A stretch of 64,000 bases of DNA from Pseudomonas sp. TH15 (GTDB taxonomy: Bacteria > Pseudomonadota > Gammaproteobacteria > Pseudomonadales > Pseudomonadaceae): the NCBI RefSeq assembly GCF_016651105.1, contig NZ_JAEKEL010000001.1:3338001-3402000 (forward strand), given 5' to 3'. Numbering within the stretch: the stretch's first letter is position 1; each line of letters opens with the position of its first letter. The translations under genes and the position numbers were made by a program. Shown piece after piece: positions 52,180-61,594 of the stretch. The notes below the pieces were generated by a model that saw nothing but the letters and a program-made list of their open reading frames with translations, had not been told where the DNA came from and searched no databases.

Positions 52180-53017
52180 TCGTGTCTTCCTTTTCCTAGA
52201 CTCATCACTAAACTTTCCATTGGTTCGGTTTGCCTCAATTGTGGCCCGCGTCAATGCTATTCTGAACAGATAGGCGCCTCTTCCGTTTTGCTAAAATGCC
52301 CCTGGGGGTACTTGAAATATAAACTGGATAACGGAGCTTTCATGCTGGGTGAACAAGCGGGCTTCAAGTTTAAATATGTTCTCCGTTCAGGTGGAGCTGA
52401 ATCAGCTTGTTTTGTTTGTCCACTTTGTTTGCTTTGTTGTAGAGTCCGCTCCATGTTTTGATGATAAATTTTGGTTGGCATGTTAGTGATTAAAATCATT
52501 GTTCCCGTTTTTTGTGTATGTATGGCGATCTTGATCAGCAGCGTCTTAAATGTTTTTAGGTGTTTTTCGAGCAACTGTTTGTATGGGGAAATGGGCTTAA
52601 AGCTCTATAGTTTGATCGCGGTGCGGTGAGTAGTTGCCATTAGTTAGTGTTCGACGGTGATGAGTTGTAGTTGTGCCACAAAGTGCTATTTCTAATGTAC
52701 GTTTTGTTTTTCCAAAATAATAAAAAGCGGGCAAAGCCTAAAGCCATCGTAACTGGGTCTATCAAAAATAAGAAAGACCCAGTATGAATTGTAATGATTT
52801 GAAGTTCGGCGTGCCAGATTTTTCTGGGCGATGCAGGGGTTACTTTGGTTGTCCAACACATTAGGGGCGTATTTTTATTTTGTATGTATGGATCTCTTGG
52901 GTAAAAGAGAGCTGTTGTGTCTTTTTTTTTGAGCGGGGTGTTGAATCTTTCCATCTATATATGTTGGCGTGAAGCAGTCAGAGGCAACCGGTTTAGGGCT
53001 AATACGTTTTTCTACAC
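52180..53017. other. AT-rich stretch without a confident gene
   Basis: About 840 bases, clearly more AT-rich than the flanking housekeeping DNA. A 104-codon minus-strand frame at 52640-52954 (ERFNTPLKKKDTTALFYPRD...FLFLIDPVTMALGFARFLLF) could encode a small membrane protein, and its first residues resemble the start of a short frame at 51195 (MDQFNTP), but no ribosome site or homology supports either. Plus- and minus-strand frames around 52170-52570 look non-coding. It may be a remnant of a lost effector or immunity gene. Confidence 0.4.
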
Positions 53018-54205
53018 TCATGGATGAAACCCTGCACACTTGCATGCTTCAACAAACGTGGCTCCTTTTTTATCCATTGCTTCTTTTATAACCCTGTTGG
53101 CTTTTACTAAAGCTGGACTTGGTTTAGCCCAATGGTCTTCAGGCAGTGGATTTGACCAAGTTGTTACCTTCTCCGGTAAAGCAGGGCGTCCTGCGCGGTG
53201 GGCCCATTCAGCCAGCATATAAGGCATTTTCCAAAAACTTAGGACACGCCACATATACCAGCGGCGTAGTGGCCAAGGCGTGCGTTTAGGGTAGCCGTAA
53301 TGTTCACGCTCTTTATCTGAGAGGTCAGCGCCTTCATCTTTCATGTTGCACATCCACCGAGCGTCAGCACGTTCGACTTCAAATGTATGTAGCCCTTCGT
53401 AGGGTTTTAGTCGACTTTCAGTAGGGGGTAGCCCCAAAGCCGCCAGCATTGGGTTCGGTGTATCTACGAGTACGCCGTCCTCCATGTAATTGCGAATTGA
53501 GGTCCACATCCCTAATGCATGAGCATCACTGGGTTGCGATATAAGAATAAATTTCACATCATCATGATCTTTATCCTCCAGACCTATGCCGAATGTGTAC
53601 TGACGAGTTGCTCCATAAGTAGTTATACCTTGTGTGTTAGCGATCCACGTTACAATGTCCTCCCAATGGATTATTAATACTTCATTAGTTTTACTGTCTA
53701 CGTAACAAACCTCTCGACGCTGCCGGTTGAAGCGAAGCGTTTTTTGGGGGGAGAGTAATACATCAGAAAACATGCCGTATAGATAAGCACCTATAGGAAT
53801 AATGAACAATAGTGAGACGCTAGTTGTTACCTTCAGGAAGGTATGCAAGTCACCTACCGGGTCCGGAAAATTTTCAGGGTAGAAAACTACGCCAGCAAGG
53901 ATAGCAAGGCTTGGCATTATAAAAGCCGTAAATAAGGCCATCCAAATGGCTGCGGCAAGTATTTTTCCTTGCTCCACCATTCCCCAATTATTTCCACCTA
54001 CTTCAATAAAGGTGTCGTTAATTTCGGAAAAGTTTCTGCTGGAGCCCGCTACTTGTCCAGTGTAAACAGGTAGTGGAGCTAGAAATAAGGTCTCGTTAAA
54101 ACCTTTAGTTCGAATTTCTCCGGCGCACGGACGCTTGCTTTTGAAGTCCGGTGCAGGCGCGGCCTTTGAGGCTTTTTTGTTGGTCTTAAATAGATTCCTA
54201 AACAT
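53018..54205 (-). CDS. DUF6708-like membrane protein, likely cognate immunity of the VasX-like effector
   Basis: ATG at 54205 overlaps the effector stop by 8 bases (ATGTTTAG), giving 395 residues. It shares with the downstream paralogues LAPLPVYTG, NDTFIEVGG, FNRQRREVC, the MWTSIRNYMEDG block and WSNPLPEDHWAKPSPAL. Hydrophobic segments at about 80-110 and 130-155. The direct coupling to the effector gene suggests it protects the producer from it. It is the longest and most intact member of the local family. Confidence 0.75.
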   Translation of the reverse strand: MFRNLFKTNKKASKAAPAPDFKSKRPCAGEIRTKGFNETLFLAPLPVYTGQVAGSSRNFSEINDTFIEVGGNNWGMVEQGKILAAAIWMALFTAFIMPSLAILAGVVFYPENFPDPVGDLHTFLKVTTSVSLLFIIPIGAYLYGMFSDVLLSPQKTLRFNRQRREVCYVDSKTNEVLIIHWEDIVTWIANTQGITTYGATRQYTFGIGLEDKDHDDVKFILISQPSDAHALGMWTSIRNYMEDGVLVDTPNPMLAALGLPPTESRLKPYEGLHTFEVERADARWMCNMKDEGADLSDKEREHYGYPKRTPWPLRRWYMWRVLSFWKMPYMLAEWAHRAGRPALPEKVTTWSNPLPEDHWAKPSPALVKANRVIKEAMDKKGATFVEACKCAGFHP

Positions 54206-57200
54206 CGATAACCGCCAACTCTTCTTTTTTGATGATTTTAAAGGACCCTTTTCCTGTTCCGAGCGGCATGGTTTCCACTGCGGTAAGTTTGTAATTGCCC
54301 TTAGCAGGGATACGTACCCCATGATTTGTAATTATCTGCAAGTCCTTTAGGACGAAAATAGTTCGATGAATTAAATCGCGCTCTGCTTCGAGTTGATAAC
54401 CAATGTCTAAGGCTAACGCGAAATCTGATGTTTGCAACGAGTCACTTATGGGTAGCTTGAGGGTTAGTGCTTGTTGATCTTTGCTCACAATTATAAATCT
54501 TGTCGCCCAAATGGAAGTGCTCTCTCTCCAGCGTAGTGGTGGGAGGTTAGGATTGTACTCTCCTCGCATAGGGGCATCGCGTTGCTGTTGGTAAGCAAGA
54601 AGTTGCAATTTGCGCTCGTCGATCTCTTGCGTGCTTACGCCCGGGAGAGTAAGTGTTAAGTATGTCTGTTTATCATCGCGAACTAGTTCGCAGGTTGGTT
54701 TTTGAACAACTTTTGCTAGCTCGTTCCACTCATCTTGAACGCTACGTTGCTTTGTCTGGTTTCCCCATGCACTGGACTGCATCCACTTCTGAAGCTCATC
54801 TAAGTTAAAGTAATTGTAAAGTCCCTCGCCTAACAGCTGCAGAGCGGTACCAATCAGCCCAATTAAATTAGCGCGAGCGCCGAATGACACCAGCTTTGGG
54901 CTCGCTTGTGCCCAAGCAAATGCACGCATTTCAGTCGATGTTGTCATTACAGTTTTGATGATAGACCCCGTATGTTTTGCCCCCCAAGTACTTGAGCCTA
55001 TCAATATTGCATCGCCACTAATTTGAATTGTTGACGCTCCGAGACCTTTAGAATCTCCTTCAGCAAACGCTTTTGTCCATTGCAGTGAGTGTTTGCGTAA
55101 ATCTAGTGACGCGGATAATACACTAAATCCAAAAGCTCCTATGCCCGCGATACCTGTCCAGCGACCCAGGCGAGTCATGGTGTTCAGCTTACCCGCTGTG
55201 CTAGCCATTTCTTCAATATGAGCTTGTAAGATCGTCACAGATAGGCCTTGCACTGTAGCAAATCCTGCACCGGCCATACCGACAAATGCTTCAGTAAATG
55301 CCAAAACATCGTTTGTAGACAGTGAGCCTTTGTCCTTTTTTAGGAAGTTGCTCACGGCATCAATAAATTTTTGACCTTGAATAATAAACAACCCAAAGGC
55401 CAGCAGGTCTCCCTTCGATTTTAGAACACCACTGAGAGGTTTTCTAAAGGTTCCCGTCGCGCGAAAATCCCTCACAGTCCTGTCCATTTCCATACGCAAT
55501 TGCGGATCTAGTCCATCGACTACTGTGCCAATTTGAGCGGGGCTATTACTACCGACAGATAATGCGTCAGCTAATTTCTCTTCCAGCGGTATCAATTGCA
55601 GTTTTAGTTGATCAATTCGCTGCTGGTAAACAGCCTCGCTCCCTGGCTGCGCAACGCCAGAAGATTGCCGTATCAATTCACGATTACGCAGTTTATATGT
55701 CGCACTCAACTGGCTGCGCAGATGTAACGACTTTTCGCTTGCTTGATTATAAGCGGCGATCTCAGTAGCGGTCGCAGCCCGTAAAGTCAGGCCTTTAGTG
55801 GAAAATTCACGTAGTAGTTGAAGTCGGGCCGGATTGCCAATGTCCCGGATATAAGTGTTTGGATCAATATTCTGCATATGTCGGAATGAGTTATGGGCTT
55901 TTTCCAACTGATCAGCAGCCCTCAATTGGATTGCTGGATTGTACGCCTCGGTAAGCATACTTTGCAGTCCGGCGAATTGAGTGCTTAGTTTTGCATAGTT
56001 TGGTAGGCGGCCTGCGACCAAACTACTAAATTGATTGCCAAGTGCATCGGCATTTGCTAAATTCTCTTTGGCTGAAAATACGCCAATTGCTAAGTTGCTT
56101 ATGTCTACTAGTTTCTTGGCAATATCTATTTGGTCGATTAGCCCTAAAGTATCTAGCCCGGGTACAATGGTTAGTAGGTTGGCCTCCAAATAAGTTGCAA
56201 GTTTTTCAGCAGCTTCGCGATCTGGGCAAACAGCCGAAACGCACAGGAATTCGGTTTTCAAGCGGTGTTCAATTTGTGCATCAACATGGAAATCGTAATA
56301 CCATGCCGCACGATGGAAAAGTCCGCCGGAGAACATAATCAGACGATCTTCGCGTATTTTTTTCAAGCGTTTTTGCCAATGGCTCAGCAGGTTTTGCTGG
56401 CGGGTAACAAATGTTTCCATTTCGTCCCGCTTGATCAGCTGTTCGATACCGCGCTGGCCAAGATCTTTTCCATGTAAGGCCTCCCAAGTTTGGAGACTTA
56501 GCGTATTGATTGTGCTTTCGTGCTTACGATAAAGCGTTTGCCCCATCGCATCGGTCATATCGATAAAAGCTTTGGCGTAAGGATTGGTCTGAGCGGCCCT
56601 TCTCCAGTTAGCTTCGTCGCCGTACACACCTGGGTCACGATGGTCGCGACGGGCCTTCAAATAGTCGTATATTTTTGACTGCTGTTGCTCGGTCGTTTCA
56701 TTTTTTAGGGCTTTGACGTTTGGATCCGTATTGCTCAGGGCTGACAGTCGAGACGCATTTACGTCATACAACGACTGAATGTAGGAGCCGGTAAGGTACT
56801 GCGCCTGACACTTATCGTCAGCACTCCACTTTCCAATCCAATCAGCCACTTTCAACTGTGCGCTGGCTAGATCGCGCATTACACCAATGTCATCACGCAG
56901 CACAAGAAACAGATAATCATCCTTGTACGGGCCCTGTACCTTGCTGGTGAGCGTTTCTATCGCCGTATTTTGGAAGAGCGGCTCATATTCCCAATTGTAG
57001 GGTTTGTTCTCTTCTGGGTCGGCACCCTCCGGAAGGGCCTTTGCTCGAGATTCATTCTCAGCAACCTCTGCCAGCCATTTTTTTGCCTGTAACGTGCTCA
57101 GCAGACTTTCGCCACCCTTTTCAGGGCAGGCACTAGCCAGATCAATTGCCTGCATCAAGCGCTTTCGCTCATCCTTGGATTTAAGTACTTGTGAGCACTT

Positions 57201-57623
57201 GAAAGCCGTCCATTGGATTTCCGAATAACTGGCATACAACGCATGATTTCGAGGAAAAACCAGGTGAGGCTCACCAACGGAACTGGTTCGTGTATCGCCT
57301 GATACTTCTTGGTTGTTCCAAAGGAGCTTGGTGATTTGCCCTTTTTCAACGCGGTATTCGTGCAGGTAGCCGGTAGTGCCGTCGATGATGTACAAGTAGC
57401 CGTCGCGTAACAGCCGGACGCCAAGTGGCTGGCTTTTTGTCTGAAATGGCATGGCCAGTTCAGTCTTCGGATCGAGATACTCAACAAGTCCAAAACGCAG
57501 CGGCAGTAACTGTACTTTTTTCTTTGCCAATTGACACTCACCCATAGGGGCCCGGGTATCCTTTGCGCTCTTGGCCATGGCGGCGGTATTAGGGCTGAGT
57601 TTTGGCGGTTGTTGGGTAGTCAC
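54198..57623 (-). CDS. T6SS effector, VasX/BTH_I2691-like pore-forming toxin
   Basis: 1141 residues. The N-terminus (GECQLAKKKVQLLPLRFGLVEYLDP...YQ-like LLRDGYLYIIDGTTGYLHEYRVEKGQI) fits the VasX N-terminal region of the BTH_I2691 effector family. A long helical middle follows, and the C-terminal third has hydrophobic segments at about 771-798 (AFTEAFVGMAGAGFATVQGL), 820-838 (WTGIAGIGAFGFSVLSASL) and 916-936 (LIGLIGTALQLLGEGLYNYF), as expected of a colicin-like pore former. It is coupled to the DUF4123 adaptor upstream (4-base overlap) and to the probable immunity gene downstream. Codon use is more AT-rich than vgrG, suggesting horizontal acquisition of the effector module. Confidence 0.82.
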   Translation of the reverse strand: MTTQQPPKLSPNTAAMAKSAKDTRAPMGECQLAKKKVQLLPLRFGLVEYLDPKTELAMPFQTKSQPLGVRLLRDGYLYIIDGTTGYLHEYRVEKGQITKLLWNNQEVSGDTRTSSVGEPHLVFPRNHALYASYSEIQWTAFKCSQVLKSKDERKRLMQAIDLASACPEKGGESLLSTLQAKKWLAEVAENESRAKALPEGADPEENKPYNWEYEPLFQNTAIETLTSKVQGPYKDDYLFLVLRDDIGVMRDLASAQLKVADWIGKWSADDKCQAQYLTGSYIQSLYDVNASRLSALSNTDPNVKALKNETTEQQQSKIYDYLKARRDHRDPGVYGDEANWRRAAQTNPYAKAFIDMTDAMGQTLYRKHESTINTLSLQTWEALHGKDLGQRGIEQLIKRDEMETFVTRQQNLLSHWQKRLKKIREDRLIMFSGGLFHRAAWYYDFHVDAQIEHRLKTEFLCVSAVCPDREAAEKLATYLEANLLTIVPGLDTLGLIDQIDIAKKLVDISNLAIGVFSAKENLANADALGNQFSSLVAGRLPNYAKLSTQFAGLQSMLTEAYNPAIQLRAADQLEKAHNSFRHMQNIDPNTYIRDIGNPARLQLLREFSTKGLTLRAATATEIAAYNQASEKSLHLRSQLSATYKLRNRELIRQSSGVAQPGSEAVYQQRIDQLKLQLIPLEEKLADALSVGSNSPAQIGTVVDGLDPQLRMEMDRTVRDFRATGTFRKPLSGVLKSKGDLLAFGLFIIQGQKFIDAVSNFLKKDKGSLSTNDVLAFTEAFVGMAGAGFATVQGLSVTILQAHIEEMASTAGKLNTMTRLGRWTGIAGIGAFGFSVLSASLDLRKHSLQWTKAFAEGDSKGLGASTIQISGDAILIGSSTWGAKHTGSIIKTVMTTSTEMRAFAWAQASPKLVSFGARANLIGLIGTALQLLGEGLYNYFNLDELQKWMQSSAWGNQTKQRSVQDEWNELAKVVQKPTCELVRDDKQTYLTLTLPGVSTQEIDERKLQLLAYQQQRDAPMRGEYNPNLPPLRWRESTSIWATRFIIVSKDQQALTLKLPISDSLQTSDFALALDIGYQLEAERDLIHRTIFVLKDLQIITNHGVRIPAKGNYKLTAVETMPLGTGKGSFKIIKKEELAVIDV

Positions 57624-58492
57624 GATGGGCTTCCTTGTCGATCGATGGCACGGCGCTCAGCCAATTCGGCTGCTCGCTCAAGACGCTTCAATGGCGCCTC
57701 CGGTGTTGACTCCGTCAACAGGTGAAAGATATCGGGATGGTCAGTTACCGGCTCACCGGCTAGATACCCGAAAATATTCGCATAGAGAGTTATTTCCTGT
57801 TCAGAAGCAAACCCTTGCTGATAGGCGTCATCTGCGATTTTTTGTGCATACTTGCGACGTTCTGGCTCTACAAAAGATGACATAAAGTCTGGGAAGTAAT
57901 TTTGCAGATGTTCATTCAGATCAGAGACGAAATTACGGAACTCTACTTCACCCAATGCGGTTAGTTCTGAATCCGTCAACCGATAGGTTTGTGGTTCGGC
58001 GTTGGCAGGATCTGGTCGCTGGTGTTGACGCCATTTACCCTCTACGCCGTCAGGTAAGCAGGCATGTGAGAATGGCCCGAACCAACGGGCGCTACGTGCT
58101 TCCTCCGCTATTCCGAACAGTTGGTGCATGACTGCCGGATCTGCAATTCGGGGCATGACCTCCACACCGCTTGGATGCTCAACAGTTAGAAGACTGCGCC
58201 AGTGATCCCATAATTTACGGATATCAGCATCACTGAACAACAGATAGCCCCATTCAAACGCAGCATTGTCCTTGAAGTGCGCCAGAAGTGGATCGCTAGC
58301 GCCTTTAAGGGCGATCAGATAGGGCGAAATATCTGATAGCTCTTGCCAACGTGTGGTTTGGTAAAGGCTATAGGCAGGGTTATCCCATTGGTAAAGTCGT
58401 TGCGCCAGATTCGGAACGCTGACTCCGTCCAGCAGCAAATAGGCCGGTAGCTTCCAAGGCAAGTCATTCGGGAGTGGCGGTAACTCATTCAT
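57620..58492 (-). CDS. DUF4123 T6SS effector adaptor
   Basis: 290 residues with DUF4123 features: YLLLDGVSVPNLAQRLYQWDNPAYSLYQTTRWQELSDISPYLIAL, AFEWGYLLFSD, LRRLW-like IRKLWDHWRSLLTVEHPSGVEVMPRIADPAVM, and FGPFSHACLPD. DUF4123 proteins load specific effectors onto VgrG. It starts directly after the vgrG stop (TAAATG) and overlaps the effector gene, which gives the expected order vgrG-adaptor-effector-immunity. Confidence 0.88.
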   Translation of the reverse strand: MNELPPLPNDLPWKLPAYLLLDGVSVPNLAQRLYQWDNPAYSLYQTTRWQELSDISPYLIALKGASDPLLAHFKDNAAFEWGYLLFSDADIRKLWDHWRSLLTVEHPSGVEVMPRIADPAVMHQLFGIAEEARSARWFGPFSHACLPDGVEGKWRQHQRPDPANAEPQTYRLTDSELTALGEVEFRNFVSDLNEHLQNYFPDFMSSFVEPERRKYAQKIADDAYQQGFASEQEITLYANIFGYLAGEPVTDHPDIFHLLTESTPEAPLKRLERAAELAERRAIDRQGSPS

Positions 58493-60542
58493 TTATTTTT
58501 CAACCTTTTGCGCTGCTAGTTTGGCGGCTTCACACACTGCACAAATCGGCTTCCTCTGCATCAGCGCCTGCCGCTGCGCCGGCACCAATAACCGCCCAGC
58601 CTTATCCGCATCCGCCTGTTTCAACGGCCCCGGCAACAACGGCGCTGCCCCCGTGCCACTACCCGGTCCACCGCCCGAGTTGATGTTGATCACCGGCCCG
58701 CTCAGCGTGACGCCGCTGCCGTCGATCTTGATGAAGCTGCCGCCGCCAATCAGCGTCAGCTCTGCGCCAGCCTCCATCACCACTTTCATGCCGCTGCTCA
58801 GGTGGATTTCCTGCCCCGCATCCATGAACTGCCCAGTACCAATCTTGACGTGCTGATTCACCCCAACCGTCAGGTGATCACTGGCCTGCGCCTCAACCTT
58901 GCGGTCTTCATAAACCGTGCGATGCTCCTCAGCCTTTAACTCGGTGTAGGTGTTCTTCTCCACCGTGTCATGCCGCTCATTCCCCACGCGGATCTTCTGG
59001 TCGTGCTCAATGTTTTCATCCCAATCCCGCTGAGCATGCAGGTAGATCTGTTCCGCACCTTTCTTGTCTTCAATCCGCAGTTCGTTGTACCCGCCGCCCC
59101 CCGGTGAGCTGAGGGTTTTGAACGTGCTGCGGGTTTTGTTCGCCGGCAGCTCGTAGGGGACGACGTTTTCCTTGTGGTACAGGCAGCCGCTGATCAGCGG
59201 TTGGTCGGGGTCGCCTTCAAGGAAGCTGACCAGCACTTCCATGCCAATGCGCGGGATGGCGATGCCGCCGTAGTGGGCGCCGGCCCAGGCGGAGGAGACG
59301 CGCAGCCAGCAGCTGGTCTTGTCGTCGGCCTGGCCTTCGCGGTCCCAGTGGAACTGCACTTTGACGCGGCCGTATTGGTCGCAGTGGATCTCTTCACCTT
59401 TGGGGCCGGTGACTACGGCGCTTTGGCTGCCGAGGATCCGTGGTTTGGGGTGGTTCAGTGGCGGCCGATTCGGCACGTCCCACGGGGTGGCCTGGAAACG
59501 GTTGCGATAGCCTTGATGGAAGTCGTCTTTCAACGCGGTGGTGTTGCTGGTCACCGACTCTTCCAGCACTTGCGGCTGTTTGCCTTCGTGGAGAATTTCG
59601 GTGAGCAGCCACAGGTCGTTCCATTTGGCTTTCGGGTGTTCGGTCAGGGCCAGGAAGTGGCCGCTGACCAGGATCGGCTGATCGCTTCGGCCTTCGGCGA
59701 GCTGGAAGTCGCTGCGGTGACGTTCGAGGGCGCGTTTGGCCAGGTGCTTGCCGCGCTCGCGGTCGATGAAGCGACCGGGGTAGTCGTAGTCTTCGAGGTC
59801 GGGCAGGGCGTCGCCACGGTTGTCGCTTTCGAGGGTGATTCGCGGTTTTTCGAAATCGTAATCGCGGCGCGTGGTGCGGCTGGTACGGGTTTCCAGGCGC
59901 AGGTCGAAGCGCTTGATCACCGGGTCGCTGGCGACCATGCCGGAGTCTTGCTGATAGGCCACGGGTTGGAGTTTCGGGAACACCGTCTGGTCATCGCCGA
60001 AGATCAGTTTGTGCGCCGTGGCGCTGTGCTGGAAGTGGTAATGGATACCTTCTTCCTCGCACAGGCGCTGGATGAAATGCAGGTCCGACTCGTCGTATTG
60101 CACGCAATAAATGCGCTCGGGGTAGACCGAGCCGGTCTGGAAGGCGTAGGCATTGCTTTGGATGCCGTGTTCTTCCAGCACCATGGCCGATGATTTTCGG
60201 CACGCTGAGGTTTTGGAAGATGCGCTGGTTGATGCGGTGCGCGAGGTACGCCAGTTGCGGGCGCAGGGTCAGCGAATAACGCGTCAGGCGTTTGCCCGAG
60301 TCGCCCTGCGCGGCGCGGTAGATCTGGCCGTGGATGCCGCTGCCGTCGGGCGACAGTTGCAGGAAGGCCGGTTTGTGCAGGAGGGTTTCGAGGTCCAGCG
60401 ACGGTTTTTCACTGACCAGTTCCACCTCGAAAACGAAGGGCTGGCTGATGGCTTCCCGGCCTTGCAGGGTAAACACCTGAAAGTCGGCGGGGAGACCTTC
60501 GATGGTCAGGGCAAAGTGGGTTTCATTGGCCGGCGCGAACAT
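58493..60542 (-). pseudogene. vgrG: VgrG spike protein, frameshifted
   Basis: ATG at 60542 (after GAGGAACAACGG) starts MFAPANETHFALTIEGLPADFQVFTLQGREAISQPFVFEVELVS, the usual VgrG beginning. Homology moves from this frame at SVPKII (about 60195) to another at MVLEEHGIQSNAYAFQTGSVYPERIYCVQYDESDLHFIQRLCEEEGIHYHFQHS, which runs to 58493. The local GGCCATGG suggests one extra base. The second part holds the gp27/gp5-like domains and the needle repeats (DERHDTVEKNTYTELKAEEHRT-like, VGVNQHVKIGTGQ) and a Cys-containing C-terminal tail. Whole protein would be about 683 residues. Mutation or assembly error cannot be told apart here. Confidence 0.85.
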
Positions 60543-60627
60543 CCGTTGTTCCTCGTGCTGTACAGCGGCGCGCGTCGACGGCCGCAAAAGCGGGCCAACG
60601 TACGCTAAATTCTGGAGGGGCGTAAAC

Positions 60628-60656
60628 AACATCGACCAGCAGAGCTGGCCGATGTT
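60628..60656. terminator. Hairpin between hcp and vgrG
   Basis: AACATCGACCAGC and GCTGGCCGATGTT form a 13-base stem with one mismatch and a 3-base loop. On the minus strand it follows the hcp stop by about 19 bases. No T-run; it may reduce read-through so that hcp is made in excess of vgrG. Confidence 0.6.
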
Positions 60657-60674
60657 TGTAACGATCAGCCGTAA

Positions 60675-61190
60675 TTAAACGACTGGAGCACGCCAGTCAT
60701 CGGAACCCGAAGTACCGGATACTTCGTGGGTCCAGGTGATTTTACGGTAGGTGAACTGCACTTCTTCCAGGTGGGTGAAGTGGGAGTTCGACGGATCCTG
60801 GCAGTTGTGCATTTTGTTGTTGATGGCGACGATGATCGCGTCTTCCAGTTTGGTGGTGTAGTAGTGCTCTTGGGTCCCTTGGGCCGAAGTGCGGTACCAC
60901 TGGATAACGATTTCGCTCATGCGCTCGCCGGAGGTCAGAGCCGCTTGCAGCAGTGGCGAAGCCTTGTCGTAGACCTTGGTGATCACAACTGGCTTGTGAA
61001 CGCGCTGACCGGTTGGTTGGCCGGATTGCGGGTCACGCGGGATGATCACGTCGTGGCTGAAAGCCTGAACCATGACTTGGTCTTCGTGACCTTCCTGGTA
61101 GGTGTTGCCAACCGAGTCGGCGGTGAAGGCGCCGGCAGTGATCAGACCTTGTTTTTCGCCAGTAACGGACATGTACGCTGGTGTAGCCAT
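60675..61190 (-). CDS. hcp: Hcp family T6SS tube protein
   Basis: 171 residues, typical size: MSVTGEKQGLITAGAFTADSVGNTYQEGHEDQVMVQAFSHDVIIPRDPQSGQPTGQRVHKPVVITKVYDKASPLLQAALTSGE, and HLEEVQFTYRKITWTHEVSGTSGSDDW. Hcp forms the expelled tube and can carry effectors in its lumen. A ribosome site GGAG lies upstream of the ATG. No structural T6SS genes are in the window, so this is a satellite cassette relying on an apparatus elsewhere. The upstream region has a sigma-54-like promoter and three dyads. Confidence 0.93.
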   Translation of the reverse strand: MATPAYMSVTGEKQGLITAGAFTADSVGNTYQEGHEDQVMVQAFSHDVIIPRDPQSGQPTGQRVHKPVVITKVYDKASPLLQAALTSGERMSEIVIQWYRTSAQGTQEHYYTTKLEDAIIVAINNKMHNCQDPSNSHFTHLEEVQFTYRKITWTHEVSGTSGSDDWRAPVV

Positions 61191-61257
61191 GGATGTGCTC
61201 CTTGCTAAAAATTTAGGGTGCCCGGGAGGCGAAATCGCCCGGTGGGTGCCTGACTGT

Positions 61258-61275
61258 TATCAAGGTTCGTGCCAG
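61258..61275 (-). promoter_or_regulatory. Sigma-54-type promoter of hcp
   Basis: Minus-strand CTGGCACGAACCTTGATA matches the -24/-12 consensus TGGCACG-N4-TTGC(A/T) except for A in place of C after TTG. It lies about 70-85 bases upstream of the hcp ATG, giving a leader of ~55 bases. RpoN control of T6SS operons is known in pseudomonads and vibrios. Confidence 0.7.
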
Positions 61276-61357
61276 AAATGTTGAGGGCCAAGTAAACCGG
61301 GGGGATGGCCGATGTTTTTCAATCGCTTGAGTGATTTTCAAGGGAAGACACCCCACA

Positions 61358-61482
61358 AAGTGCGCAAGAAGTTGCGCAGTACTGCGCAACTTCTTGCGCA
61401 CTTGGCTGGAGGCCACGGCGGGCTTGGCGCTTAGCGATATTGGAGGGTATTTTTGAAAAATAAGTGCGCAACTTCTTGCGCA
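61358..61482. promoter_or_regulatory. Three 18-bp dyads upstream of hcp, two forming a perfect 46-bp palindrome
   Basis: TGCGCAAGAAGTTGCGCA (61361-61378), its reverse complement TGCGCAACTTCTTGCGCA (61383-61400) and a third TGCGCAACTTCTTGCGCA (61465-61482). Each is itself a dyad TGCGCAA-N4-TTGCGCA. The first two are centred 22 bases apart, about two helical turns, and 61358-61403 is a perfect palindrome. They lie about 85-210 bases upstream of the sigma-54-like promoter, the usual place for enhancer-binding-protein sites. They could also serve the divergent gene at 61595. Confidence 0.75.
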
Positions 61483-61594
61483 TCAAGGCCATGCGCCATC
61501 ATTCGGCGCATTGAAACGATTTGCCGTGCCTCAAGGTCAATCACTCACACCTGTAAAACAGCCTCTGAAATCCCGCAAACCGAGTGAGAACGAC

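Noticed and set aside
52168..52574. Overlapping frames on both strands after the heptamer repeat
   Set aside because: No ribosome sites, no recognisable protein features, and each contradicts the other.
48600..61482. Whole island considered as a prophage tail or R-type pyocin
   Set aside because: VgrG and Hcp resemble phage tail parts, but no sheath, baseplate, lysis or integrase genes are present, and DUF4123/effector order is typical of a T6SS satellite.
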